NCBI RefSeq assembly: GCF_021018805.1
Contig: NC_086247.1
Span: 3,301,501 to 3,365,500 of the forward strand
Direction of reading: 5' to 3'
From: Prinia subflava
Taxonomy: Eukaryota; Chordata; Aves; Passeriformes; Cisticolidae
DNA length: 64,000 nt
Position numbers and translations under genes: made by a program. The notes under the pieces are model-generated. The model saw only the letters and a list, made by a program, of their open reading frames with translations. It was not told the origin of the DNA and did no database searches. Below, in pieces: positions 46,441-57,250 of the stretch; the stretch's first letter is position 1; each line of letters starts with the position of its first letter.

Positions 46441-47939
46441 TACAGTGTGCTGCAGGTGAGGAGCACCCTAAGGCATTGAAAAGTGGTTTGGGAAGAACAA
46501 ATGTGGGAAAACAGAGACCTGAAGGCAGGTCAGTTGCAAACTTGGCTTTCACTTCTTTTTTGCAAAAGCTCTTTTTGTCTCCTTCCCTATAGATCTGGTC
46601 TCTTTCCTCTAAAAGGCTTAGAGGGTTGGATTCATCACGTTAACTGTTTGGTGTTTATATCAAGAAGCAGTAAACCAACAGCTTTTAGATCAAATTTTCT
46701 CCTCTGAAGAGGAGAAAATATCAAGATTTGGTATTGACATGGGAAAACCATGTAGCTGTACAGCTGCTCCTGCCATGTAAATTGGGTCACTTTTCACACC
46801 ACTCTTAAGATAAATGATGATTGAGCCTTTCAGCCCCTCCCCTTTCTCCACAATGATACAATTATTAATGTCATTCCTGAAATGTCTCCATAGGAATTGC
46901 AACTGTTACAAAAATAATCACTGAGGTTGTTGACAGTAATTTATATATGTTTAGGCTACCAATAAATCTTGGAGTTAAAGGAAGCCTACAGCAAGGGCAA
47001 CCCCCATGCCCTGACAAGCAAATAATTTAGGGAAACCATTTACATAATCAACATATTATGAGGTATCAGGACATCTCTCCTTGTTGGTCTTGGTGTGCCT
47101 CCGATGTCATTATCAAGGTAGACATGACAAATAATATTTTATGTCTATGAATGATAATCAGCACACTGCAGAGTGTGTATCTTTATTGATTTGATTAAAG
47201 GCTTTGATCTGGGAAATTACCAATTAATGTTATCTAAATTAGTCCCCGTGGGTTTGGACAGAGCAGCAGGAAAATAATTCTCTCATAAAGCTAGCGATTG
47301 GACACAAAAGCAATTTGTTTAATCGTGCTAAATCTGAAAAGAAAATATTCAATTTGGAGGTTTCCTGCAGGTCAGTCCTCAATTCCTCATTAGTCATTAA
47401 TGACTGCACTTCAGCCCCACTGTCTGAAATTGCATCTGCACTTAGAGAGGCTTAATTGAAAAAAAGACAGGGAAAGAAGCCTTCCCTAAACAGCTGAGAG
47501 TCTGTGACAACTGGGTCTGCTTCAAAGAGTGAGGACAGAGCAGAGCAATTTTGGAAAGGAGCTTGCTAACCTGGCAAGGAGGAGTTTGAACTCAGCTTGC
47601 TGAGCTAGGGACAGCAACACCCTGGGATAATCAGAAACCATGGATGAGAGGAAGCAAGCAAAGCACGGGGCAGAAGAGGATGAAACTCTCCTTAGAGTGC
47701 CTGAGCACACCCAGCATGACAAACAAACAGGAGGGATGAGAAACCCGTGTGCAGGTGCAGAGCTGTGACACTGGAATTACGGGGATTTGGGATTTTGGAG
47801 CACTGTAAGTGCTCCAGCACTTTGTAAAGAGAGGCGGGGAGGATGGCAGCAGGGTTGTTTTCTCTCAGCTGGTTCTGCTGGGGAACAAAGTGCAGTGGGC
47901 CAGCAGAGTACCCTTATGAGGAAAAGCTAAAAGAGGCTT
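46441..47939. other. unique DNA with a motif-dense segment
   Basis: No gene was recognised. 47100-47425 combines TCF/LEF-like GCTTTGATC with several AATTA/TTAAT cores and CpGs in an AT-rich setting (see findings). Confidence 0.45.
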
Positions 47940-48445
47940 AACAGAATCAGAGTATCTGAGTGGGAAGAGACCCATGGGGATCATCGAGGCAAACTCCTGG
48001 CCCTGCACAGGACAGCTCCAAGAGTCACACCACTTCCCTGAGGGCATTTTCCAGACTCTTCTTGAACTCTGTCAGGCTTGGGGCTGTGACCACTTCCCTA
48101 GGGGGCTAGGGAAGTGCTCAACCATCCACCAGATAAAGACCTTTTATGTAATATCCAACTTAAACCCTCCCCAACACCACTTCAGGCCATTCCCCAGGGT
48201 CCTGTCACTGTCACCACAGAGCAGAGATCAGTGCCTGCCCCTCCTCTTCCCCTCACAAGGAAGTTGTAACTGCAGTGAGGTCTCCCCTCAGTCTCCTCTT
48301 CTCTAGGCTGAACAAACCAAGAGACCTCAGCTGCTCCTTGTATGGTTTCACCTCCAGACCCTTCACCATCTTCTCTATCCTCCTTCAGACACACTTTGAT
48401 AGCTTAATATTCTTCATACATAGTGATGTCTTTTTTATATTTTGA
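47940..48445 (-). mobile_element. CR1: CR1 LINE 3' fragment, about 500 bp
   Basis: GAAGAGACCCATGGGGATCA, CTCCTGGCCCTGCACAGGAC, CCTTTTATGTAATATCCAAC, GTGAGGTCTCCCCTCAGTC and CTTCACCATCTTCTCTATCC give the complement of a CR1 subfamily whose tail has 'gggtcccttccaactcag'. It is the longest CR1 copy in the window. The ORF2 frame is disrupted. Confidence 0.94.
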
Positions 48446-48589
48446 CCTGTTTAGCCAGAAGAGAAGGCTAAGGGGTAACTAACTCAAATCTCCCCAAAAT
48501 TTAGGGGTATTAGAGCAAAGGCAGATACAGGCTCCTTTCAGAGTTGTCCCACTAAAGGCAGTGGTCACAAAATTCAGCACTGTTTGGAA

Positions 48590-48796
48590 AGATGTTAAAA
48601 AAAATCTTTATCACCAGAATGGTTAAACACACATATAGGGGCTGGAGAGCCTGTGATATCTCAAATACTTTCAGATTTTGCTTCACCAGCCAAGGGGAAG
48701 GAGGTTTACCTTGGAAATCAGCCCTGTCTTCAGCAGAAGTTTCAATTAGGGAACTCCAGATACCCTTTCCAACCCACGTGATTCATTGATTCCTCA
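48590..48796 (+). mobile_element. CR1: decayed CR1 3' fragment
   Basis: The end, GAACTCCAGATACCCTTTCC then AACCCACGTGATTCATTGAT, resembles the sense CR1 tail of the 'ctccagaggtcccttccaacc' type. Upstream, AAAATCTTTATCACCAGAAT resembles 'aaaaatcttcaccagaagg'. The middle is missing or too diverged. Confidence 0.5.
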
Positions 48797-49050
48797 CTGG
48801 CCTGCAGAGTAACTCAGCAAATAAACATAATTTAGAATTTGGAGTTTCATTCATAGCAGTGGCACAACTTGTCTGAAAGCTCCCTCAATATACTTTGCTG
48901 CTCAGAATCCTGATACTTGTAGCAGTGAGTAGAACACAGGCAACCCAGGAAGTGGAGAAAAATATGCCTAAACAAAAAATTTTGCTACAGATCCCCACCC
49001 CACATCTAAAATCCTCCTGAAGTTACCCTCAGAACAGGCATTAATTTAAA

Positions 49051-49122
49051 TCACAGAATCACAGAATGAAGCAGGTTAGAAAAGACCTTTGAGATTGTCA
49101 AGTCCAACCTATGACTCATTGG
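49051..49122 (-). mobile_element. CR1: CR1 LINE 3' tail fragment
   Basis: TCACAGAATCACAGAATGAA, GGTTAGAAAAGACCTTTGAG and AAGTCCAACCTAT are the complement of a CR1 tail. Confidence 0.85.
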
Positions 49123-49212
49123 AGTCTCCTCATTTTCCACGGTTGTAGTGAAGGTTTTGAAAGACCAAAACAAGACTGTGGAAGTTTTTATTGAAAGAAA
49201 TCAAAATATTCC

Positions 49213-49286
49213 CAGTCCTTGACATGGGGGAACGGAACTAGATGATCTTCAAAGTCCCTTCCAACCCAAACCATTCTATGATTCTT
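49213..49286 (+). mobile_element. CR1: CR1 LINE 3' tail fragment
   Basis: TAGATGATCTTCAAAGTCCC, TTCCAACCCAAACCATTC and TATGATTC form a sense CR1 end. It lies 90 bp from an oppositely oriented tail. Confidence 0.92.
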
Positions 49287-49527
49287 TGAAAATACACATA
49301 AATTTCAGTGTTGCTTGTTCTAAATGCAATTCCATGCCTTCAAGAGTTTATAACCTAATGGTAGCACAGAACTATTTCACACAGTAAGTTGAATCATTAC
49401 CCAGATGTTCCTCATAAGGATGAAATAAGTTGTTTGATGCTTTTCTCTTTTCAGCTGCATCCTGGAAGTCACAATGAAAAATATAATTCACTCCAAAACT
49501 TCTGCCAATAAGGACTCCACGTGAACC

Positions 49528-49897
49528 TGTCACTGTAGGACATGAAAGAAGATGAGAGACTCCAAATATTTCAGATGGCAAAGAGTATAGAAAAAGCTTT
49601 ATTGTCTAAATTCTTACTACTTTTTATAAGGTGTTCCGACACAGACCCAACATGACTGGTGAACAGGAATGACACCTCTCCAATCCTATTGGGCAAACCA
49701 GGAAAACATCCAGAATGTTTTCCCTGAGAGCTAGAAAGGCAAAACACCATCTAGAGAAAAGATTGTTTTGGGAAAGGATAGTTGTTTTGCCAAGATTGCT
49801 TTGGGAGGAAGCTTTCCTAAGAAACTTTTCCCTTGGGAAAGGAGTTGGCAGCTACCAGCAGGCTAAAACTCTCAGGCCCAGAAATATCAGGTCCACA
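49528..49897 (-). mobile_element. ERVK-like solo LTR with intact 6-bp duplication
   Basis: The 370-bp unit runs from TGTCACTGTAGG to AGGTCCACA and is flanked by an exact TGAACC duplication (49522-49527 and 49898-49903). On the minus strand it has an ordered promoter: CCAAT (complement of 49688-49692), CTTATAAAAAG (complement of 49620-49630) and CAATAAAGC (complement of 49596-49604), with a short R-U5. Size and layout resemble alpha/beta-type avian LTRs. No internal genes are present, so it is a solo LTR. Confidence 0.88.
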
Positions 49898-49903
49898 TGA
49901 ACC

Positions 49904-51711
49904 CAGTATCACAAAGGATTCTCTCTGTTGCACCATTTAACCATTAAACTCAGATCACTGGTGTGGCTCAATGTCCTGAACGAGTTCTTCCCTTAACTTC
50001 AGGGAAAGACCAGTGAGGATTTAAGGGTTTGGTCTGTTCATTCTTATGTTTATTGCTGCCATTGCCAGCTTGGTACGTGGAAAACCAAATCCAAGCCTTT
50101 TATTGCCTGGCTTGAGTTTCCACAAAATTCTGTGCATGCCCTTGGCTGAGAATTTGCTGAATTGGTTGTGGGGGTGGTTTTTTTTGGAGGAACTAGAAAG
50201 TGAGTGCTGTATGAACACGTTCTTGGGACACAGCTGTTCGTTAGCACAAATTACCTCCTGTTCTGACCACCTCCCCCTCCAAAGCACCTACTGAGACAGG
50301 GAAGGGAAGATATGAGCTTTGCCATGGCAACCCAACACCTTCTAGTGAAATTAAAACCCAAATGGAAAAGGATGGCAGGCTCGGTTGCAAACAAAAACCT
50401 CACTTTTCCTTTCAAATGAAGCAGATGGAAATTTTAGATGTGTCTTGAGATATTAATAACTAGTCAGAATTTTTCTAGAGACACTGAGATGAACAAAATA
50501 ATTACAACAGTGGCAGTAAGACTAGTAATAAAATGAGCAACTCTCTTTAAACTTGAAGCTATCATTAGATTGACTGAGGAGATCAGCATTTGGGCTTAAG
50601 TCCCTAAAGCAGAGTCTCTGGCTCATACAAAGGTATGAGAAAAATAGTGTTCCAGTATTTCAATCTTTTTAAATAGCAGAAGAGTTTCCCACTGGGGCAC
50701 AGTTTGTAGAGGAAGGAAGTGCCTCGTTATTTTGTTTTACAGGATGTCATTCCAGACCCAGAGCCAGGCAGGATTATACTTTTGCAGAGGAAAAAGATAA
50801 AGCTAGTCCTTGCTGCATCAAAGAAGGCAAAAATTAGACTGGAAAACAAGATGAGCTTAGGTGTGGCTCACTGACTTTTTATCTGTCAATTTGCTCTTTA
50901 GAACATGAGAAATGAGAAAATGCTGCTGTCCTGCTTAAGATAATTTGTTGTTAAATGACTTGGATTGTGAGGGATTTGATTTCAAATCCTCGTCTGGACA
51001 CCCTTTGAGCTGGTTTTGAGAGGAAAGACAACCCAGCTACCATGCCCTGCAATTTTTTTCTGATTGTTTCCTGTCTCACACACCCTATTTTATAAAAATA
51101 CAGGGAACATGCTTAGGACCCAGAGACAAATATAGCATACCATTTTTTCTTTCAGTGATTTTCTCCCCTCCTCTTAACACAGTTTCATTGTATCCTGGAC
51201 TAGAGTTTTTTTTTCTGGGAATTTTCATGTGTCTCCATTCTGATAAATTGCTACTTTCAAAAAAAATTGCATATGATTAAAAACACTCCTGAGTAGTTCT
51301 GCCAGTAGTTCCTGTTCTGAAGACTGTATGATCTACACCACTTTCATCAATGGATGCAACAGCAATTTAGAAAAAAATAAGTTTATATTTGGGCTTTGTC
51401 TTCACTAACCATCCAGGAACTGAATTTCCATGTCATACTTCTTCTATTTAATGAAGGGTCAACAAATCCAGGATATTACAGTCAGATCTCACTCCAAGTC
51501 AGCATCTTCAAATAAATGTGAAGCTCAGATTTTGCTTAATGTGACTTTCCCTAATGCACAAAGGAAACTTTGAATCAAATCACTCCTCATTACACTCCCC
51601 ATCTTATGTCAGTGATGCTTGAGCATCTCAATCCTCACACAGGATTCCAGACATTCAAGAACTCATAAACTTCATTCCACCCTTACCAGCAAGACAGACC
51701 TGAGTGCAGAA
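49904..51711. other. unique DNA
   Basis: No gene or repeat was recognised. A donor-like GAAA|GTGAGTG near 50198 has no credible open exon attached. Confidence 0.5.
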
Positions 51712-52069
51712 GAGACAATGTGGGATGAACTCACTGTAACCTTCATTCCCTGTCCCCTCGAGCCACTGGGGAGGAGGAGATAGGGAAAATCTGGAGTGAA
51801 GCTGAGCCCGGGAAGAAGGAAAGGGAAGAGGAAAAGAGTTTTTAAGATTCAGTTTTATTTCTCATTTCACAGTCTGATCTGAATGATAATAATTTAAATA
51901 TATTTCCCCGAGTCTAGCCTATGACAGTAATCAGTGAATGACCTCTCCCAGTCCTTATCTCACCCCACAAACCTTTAATTATTCTTTTTCTCCCCTGTCC
52001 AGCTGAGGAGGGAAGTGATGGAGCAGCTTTGTTGGGTGCCGTGTGTCTGGCCAGACTCAACCCATCACA
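51712..52069 (+). mobile_element. old avian ERV LTR, 3' part
   Basis: GAAGAGGAAAAGAGTTTTTA, AGATTCAGTTTTATTTCTC, GATAATAATTTAAATATATT, TTCCCCGAGTC, GACAGTAATCAGTGAATGAC, AGTCCTTATCTCACCCCACA, CCTGTCCAGCTGAGGAGG, GTGATGGAGCAGCTTTG and GACTCAACCCATCACA follow in order an abundant avian LTR whose 3' half ends '...CAGGGTCAACCCACCACA'. The 5' part of U3 is missing or too diverged, so the left boundary is approximate. No duplication is seen. Confidence 0.75.
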
Positions 52070-52146
52070 AGGTCTAATAAAAAGTAACACTTTCCCAACA
52101 GGGACACACTGATCTCTTACACCTCTCCTCTTAGCATCATTTTTAA

Positions 52147-52393
52147 ACTTAAAGAGGAGAGATTTAAATTAGATTTTAGGAAGAAATGTTTTGCTGTGAG
52201 GGTGGGGAGGCCCCAGCACAGGATACCAGAGAAGCTGTGGCTGCCCCATCCCTGGCAGTGCCCAAGGCCAGGTTGGACAGGGCTTGGAGCAACTTGGGAT
52301 AGTGGAAGGTGTCCCTGTCCATGGTAGGGAGTAGAAATTAGATGATCTTGAAAACCCTTTCCAACCCAAACCATTCTGTGATTCCATGATTTG
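52147..52393 (+). mobile_element. CR1: CR1 LINE 3' fragment
   Basis: TTAAATTAGATTTTAGGAAG, GAAGCTGTGGCTGCCCCATC, CCAAGGCCAGGTTGGACAGG, GTGTCCCTGTCCATGGTAGG and CAACCCAAACCATTCTGTGA give about 245 bp of the sense CR1 3' end with two tail units. Confidence 0.95.
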
Positions 52394-55300
52394 TCTCAAA
52401 AACATGGAAGTTACTCATGCCTACAACCCTCTAATAAGATAAGGCTGTGGCTCAGGCAGGGATAAGGAATCTCCAACTGCAGAAAAGACTTTTGCACTCA
52501 CAGTCCTCCAATTATCCTGATGCAGTCTTGCATTTCAACCACCAGTTTTATGTTGCCTTCAAAAGAGATTCACTTTCTGGCTAATTTGAAGGTGAAGCTC
52601 TCTACACAGGATTTTGCAACGCAGAGATCTGACTGAAAGGCTGAAAGAAATAGTTGCAACCTACTGAGAAAGATGCAAACATGTGGGTTTAGAAATCTCA
52701 TTTATTGTTATTCACCCTAGCTCCTCATTTCTTCCTCTAAAAGGAGCTCACACAAAGCTCCTCGAGTGTGTGGGCTGGAACAAAACCTTCAAAAGCCTTA
52801 ACGACGTTCTCGGAAAAAGTTGGTTAGGCTGTTTAGTCATAAGATGTTTTCATCACACACTTTCATTTTCATTTAAATGAAAACATTTTGAAATAAGAAA
52901 AGGAAGTTAAAATTCTGTTTGGAAAGGGAAAATGAAACAGTTGGAAATGCACTTTTGGTGCAGAAGAAATGAATTTTTTAAATAGCAATTCCAAAAGTTA
53001 GCATGTATCGAACCAAAGTTTTTTCTTTTACAATTTCATTTTCTTGAAAGTTTTATTGAGATGGAATATATTTGCTCCATTTCCAAACAGTAAAACAGTT
53101 GGAAATTATGGAATTCCTTTAGGTGGAATTTCTTTCCCTGCCTAACTCTGCTTTGAGGGAGGAGGAGAAATGCAATTTTCTTTGAAATATAACTTAAATG
53201 ACTTTTAGGTAGGAACCATTCTTGTAGGTGTTGCAATCATTATATTGGTGTCTACACAAAACATTTTTCCTTCTACTTGAATCCTTCTTTTATGTCTTCC
53301 CCCTATTATAATCTTAGACACTGTTTTTTTCCTGTGTCTGTGTACTGTCTGTCCATGGGCTGAATGTGAAGCCATTAAACTCCTCTAAATTACACAGCAG
53401 AATTTTTCAAACTTGAAAAAGAATTTACTCAAAGATGACAAAAATCCCCCAAATTGCCTACGGGAACAACAGCAGAGTAAAATATTTCACTGAGCTGGGA
53501 CCTTACCTTTAGCATCTTGATTAAAAAAAAAATCCTCTAAGAACTTTAAACTATAGAAAATATAGATAAATGGTGTTAATATAGGTTACAAAATGTGGCA
53601 CATGATTACAAATCCCGATGGTATTTATTGTGGTATTTATTGTGGTATTTACTTGTCATGGCACCTGTAGTCACTGCTTCTCTGGCTGTAGATTTTTCTA
53701 TCCTCTAAGATCATAAAAGCCTCATAGTGGTCCTATTTTTCCACAGATTCAGGTGTGCCTGGAGCAAAACTCTACAGTGCTAAGTGCCTTTTGGTAATAC
53801 ATTTCACAATAAATCTTAAAAGCCTCTGCTTCACCCTTGCCAGAAAGTATTTTGGGAAAGGTTGCCAAATTGCTGCAATTTGAAGAACATGGCTTCCATT
53901 TAATGGAATCTGTGGTGATATTGAAGCACATAATCATGTGGAAAATGCACAAGAATTACATTTCTGCCTTGGAACTGCAGCCTTCAAATGCAGATCAAAA
54001 ATTGGAGAAAAGGGAAAAACCAAGAGAAAAGCACTTTGCTTCCCTCCAATATCCACTTGCATCAGACAAGCAGGGTCACCTTGTATTCTGCTGGAGATCA
54101 ACACCCCTGCCCTCAGCTGAAGTGTCCATGTATTTAGACTTTCATTTTTCCTGTTAAAGAGCTCCCAGGAGACACTATCTGCATGAGAAATGTCTGGCAT
54201 TTATTGTTGTGACACAAGCCACGATCCTCAATCTGTCTGGCAAAACACTACAGAGAAAATGATTCAGGAGATCAGGACCAGTCTGGAAGTTCTTTTACAG
54301 CCCCCAAAGCAGGGGCTACACCCACAGAAACTAAAAATATTTTTGGCTTAAAGTCTGCAGTTATTGACTGTCACACTGACTTATTTTGAGGAATTAAAAA
54401 ACCCACAATGTTTATTTTGGGAAAGAAATAAAAGGGCCAACCAAAATAGTCAGACCTGAGCTGCTCATGATTTCACCACGATTTAATTACCCATAAAAGC
54501 ATCTCATCTTGGTCCCTGCCTGCTCTTCAGGTAAGTCCTGGGTGTTTACTGTTCATTAAAGGTTGATGCTAATGGAAAGTCTACAACCCATCACTAGAAT
54601 AAATACAACATTTTAGAGAGCCTTGTAGCCTAAGCAGTGCTAATATCAGTCACGAAACATGCTTAGAGTAAAACCACTGGACATCTTGGGCTGAAAAAGA
54701 GAAGTCCTACAAAAATTCTGATCTAGACTGCAATAGCACCCCATGTTTAAATATTTGGGTTCTTAAATATCACTAAGAAATGAAGGTCCTGAAGAAATTC
54801 ACCTGCTATAACACCTTTCTGCTCCTGCTGTAGTGGTTACCACAGTCCCATGCAAAATTTATGTTGCCTGAAATATCATGGGGATTGAAAATATATGCAC
54901 AGATGTGCACTGGATTCAGGTGTCAGCTTTCAGGGAACTGTCCCCATTATTATATTTATAGATATAAAACTAGAAAACACAGGGATTGTGTTTTGCTTCC
55001 TTAGTTCTCCATTTGTCTTGCTCAATATACAAGTCATAATTTCTAAATAAAGACCTGCATGAAAGCTATTGAAAATGCTGAATGTAAGTTTTGTAAATAG
55101 TTAAGGTTAGACCAAGGGTGGAATCCAAGCAAGTAGGATCACACAAGTTTTCCAAACTCACAATTTCACCACAGGTGATGGAGATGGTTGGGATTCGAGG
55201 ATCTGGGATCTGTGTGAGACCTCATCCCTGTCCTCAGAACATGCTGTGAGCCACCATTTTCCTTCACTCTTCTCCTCCAAAGAGCAGTTGCAGTGAAGGT

Positions 55301-56016
55301 TGAGAGGAAAGTACAGATTTCTAGAGTTTCCTACATTTCATCTCCTCCCCTGAGGTTAACTGATTGGGGTGATGGAAGCTGAAGGATTTAGGTCTCTCCT
55401 GCTCCACTGCAGCACCATCTTCTTCAATGGCTCTGCTGAAATACCAAGTTCAGACTTCATCGGCCTCAGCACCTGAATTTCCGTCAATTTTAATGCCTAA
55501 ATGATACTAGAAAGAGGTAAAGAAAGACCAGCATCATGTTTGCTGTTAGCATGTCCTGAAATGCTTTCCTTTATCTCCAGGACTAAATCGTCTTCTCTTT
55601 CCTGCTCCATCATTTTTAAGTTAATGACTCAAAAATATGTGTCGGACATGAACAATTTAGCTCTAACTGTGATGAGCACTTTTAATTGACTTGAGTGCTC
55701 TTTGTGAGGGGAATGTATTTTTTTAATACAGGTTCCCTGCCTTCAGTCAATGTTTTCTTTCAGTACTCAGTATTTATGGTTGAACCCCTTGAGGTTTGGT
55801 ACAATTAGAGTCACTACAGGGAAATTATACCATGAGACTTACATTTTCCCAGCCTCACTTAGGAGTAAGCAGGCAGCTGACACCAAAATTTGCACTGCAT
55901 CAAGCTGCTTTTGAGGAGGTTTGGGGATTAATTTTCTGCTGGCAAAATTCTGTGGCAGAAAACCCCTACACAGAAAAAAGCTGAGGAGAGGATTTATCTA
56001 GCACTGGTTGAGCTGA
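52394..56016. other. 3.6 kb of unique DNA
   Basis: It contains a 12-bp tandem patch at 53619-53651. Frames of up to 106 codons (53837-54157 plus) resemble no family. At 54530 a donor-like CTTCAG|GTAAGT is also acceptor-like on its left side, and no exon is evident. Confidence 0.5.
53619..53651. repeat. 12-bp tandem repeat, nearly three units
   Basis: TGGTATTTATTG is repeated head to tail, ending in TGGTATTTAC. Confidence 0.85.
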
Positions 56017-56170
56017 GCTGGAACAGGTTGTGGAACAGCCAGAGAAGTTGTGGATTCTCCATCCTTGGAAGTGTTCAAGGCCAGGTTGGATGGGGCACAT
56101 GGCAGAGAAGTTGGAATTAAATGACATTTAGGGTCCCTTCCAACCCAAGCCATTTCATGATTCCATGATC
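56017..56170 (+). mobile_element. CR1: CR1 LINE 3' fragment
   Basis: AGCTGGAACAGGTTGTGGAA, CAGAGAAGTTGTGGATTCTC, GTTCAAGGCCAGGTTGGATG and GGTCCCTTCCAACCCAAGCC match sense CR1 with a short internal deletion. Confidence 0.93.
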
Positions 56171-56630
56171 TCACTTTTTTTTTTCAGGTACCTAAACACA
56201 AAAGAAAGGTTTGGTTGGAATTCTCATGCATGAATTCACATGCAGGGATGAAATGCACCATGGAGGAGGAGCAAACTGCAGGAGAGGATGAGAAAGGACA
56301 ACACGAAGACACCCTTGAACTCCTGCTGCTGAGCCATCTGTCCATATGTAACCTTGAAAGGTGTATCCAAGGTTGGAAGCAGATGCCAGCTCCAAGCACA
56401 GCCTGCAGCACCCAATGTCACCGATGTTTTCTGGGATACTGAGAGCACCATCTTGGGAAAAGCCTCCGTTAGTTCATTGGCTCATCCAGCGATTATGAAA
56501 CTCTTCCAGGCTGCTTTCAGAGTTTGGAATTCAGGAAATTGATAAGTCTGACACTTATCAACACTTTTCCATGAGTTTTCTGAGACAAGATTTTCATGAA
56601 AGGGGATTTGCTGTACCTCTGCTTCATGTG

Positions 56631-57245
56631 TGTACTGGTTTGAAAGCAAAACCAGTGAGATTCCAAGTCAGAAATACAATTTAACAGAGAGAGAAGAAAC
56701 AAACAACAAAAAAGGGTAACATAACATAAATGCAATAGTACGAAAGAACCACTGACAGAGTCGGAATGCAAACCTGACACCCTGTTGGTCAGGGTGCTGG
56801 AAACAGTCCAAAATAAGCCCTCCTGGAGTGACAGATGTGGCTCTGTTGAAGTAGAGATGATCCTCAAGAAAAGGTCCAGTCCTGCTCTGGGAATCCAGTG
56901 GGAACAGGCTCCCTTGGTGTTTTGGATTGCTGGTTTTATCCCGGTGGAAAGGCTTTGGCTCCTCCCACTGGGTGGAGCATCTCCCAATGGGATGAGGTGA
57001 TGTTATCAGTCATGTGAGAGCCTTCAATGGCCCATTCACAGGGGATGTCCCTCGGAGGAGGATGGGTGGAGGAAGAGATAAGGAGGCCCTGCCTTATCTG
57101 GTGTTATCAGGTGTCCCATTAACAGAAGGCATCCGCCCTCTTTCCTCCCCTAGAGTTACAAGAGATAAAGAACAATATCTCCCAATTGGCTTCAACAGAT
57201 GAAAATAGAATACACATTTTTGGTTACATTTTTCAACCCAAGACA
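56631..57245 (-). mobile_element. ERVL-like solo LTR, second copy of the 9.9-kb family
   Basis: The 615-bp unit starts on the minus strand with TGTCTTGGGTTG and ends CAAACCAGTACA. An exact 5-bp duplication ATGTG lies at 56626-56630 and 57246-57250. A GATAAAACC promoter box (complement of 56932-56940), CACTCCAGGAGG and ACAGGGTGTCAGG lie in the same order as in the 9878-10636 element, so the two are copies of one family in opposite orientation. It is about 145 bp shorter. No internal retroviral sequence is present. Confidence 0.9.
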
Positions 57246-57250
57246 ATGTG

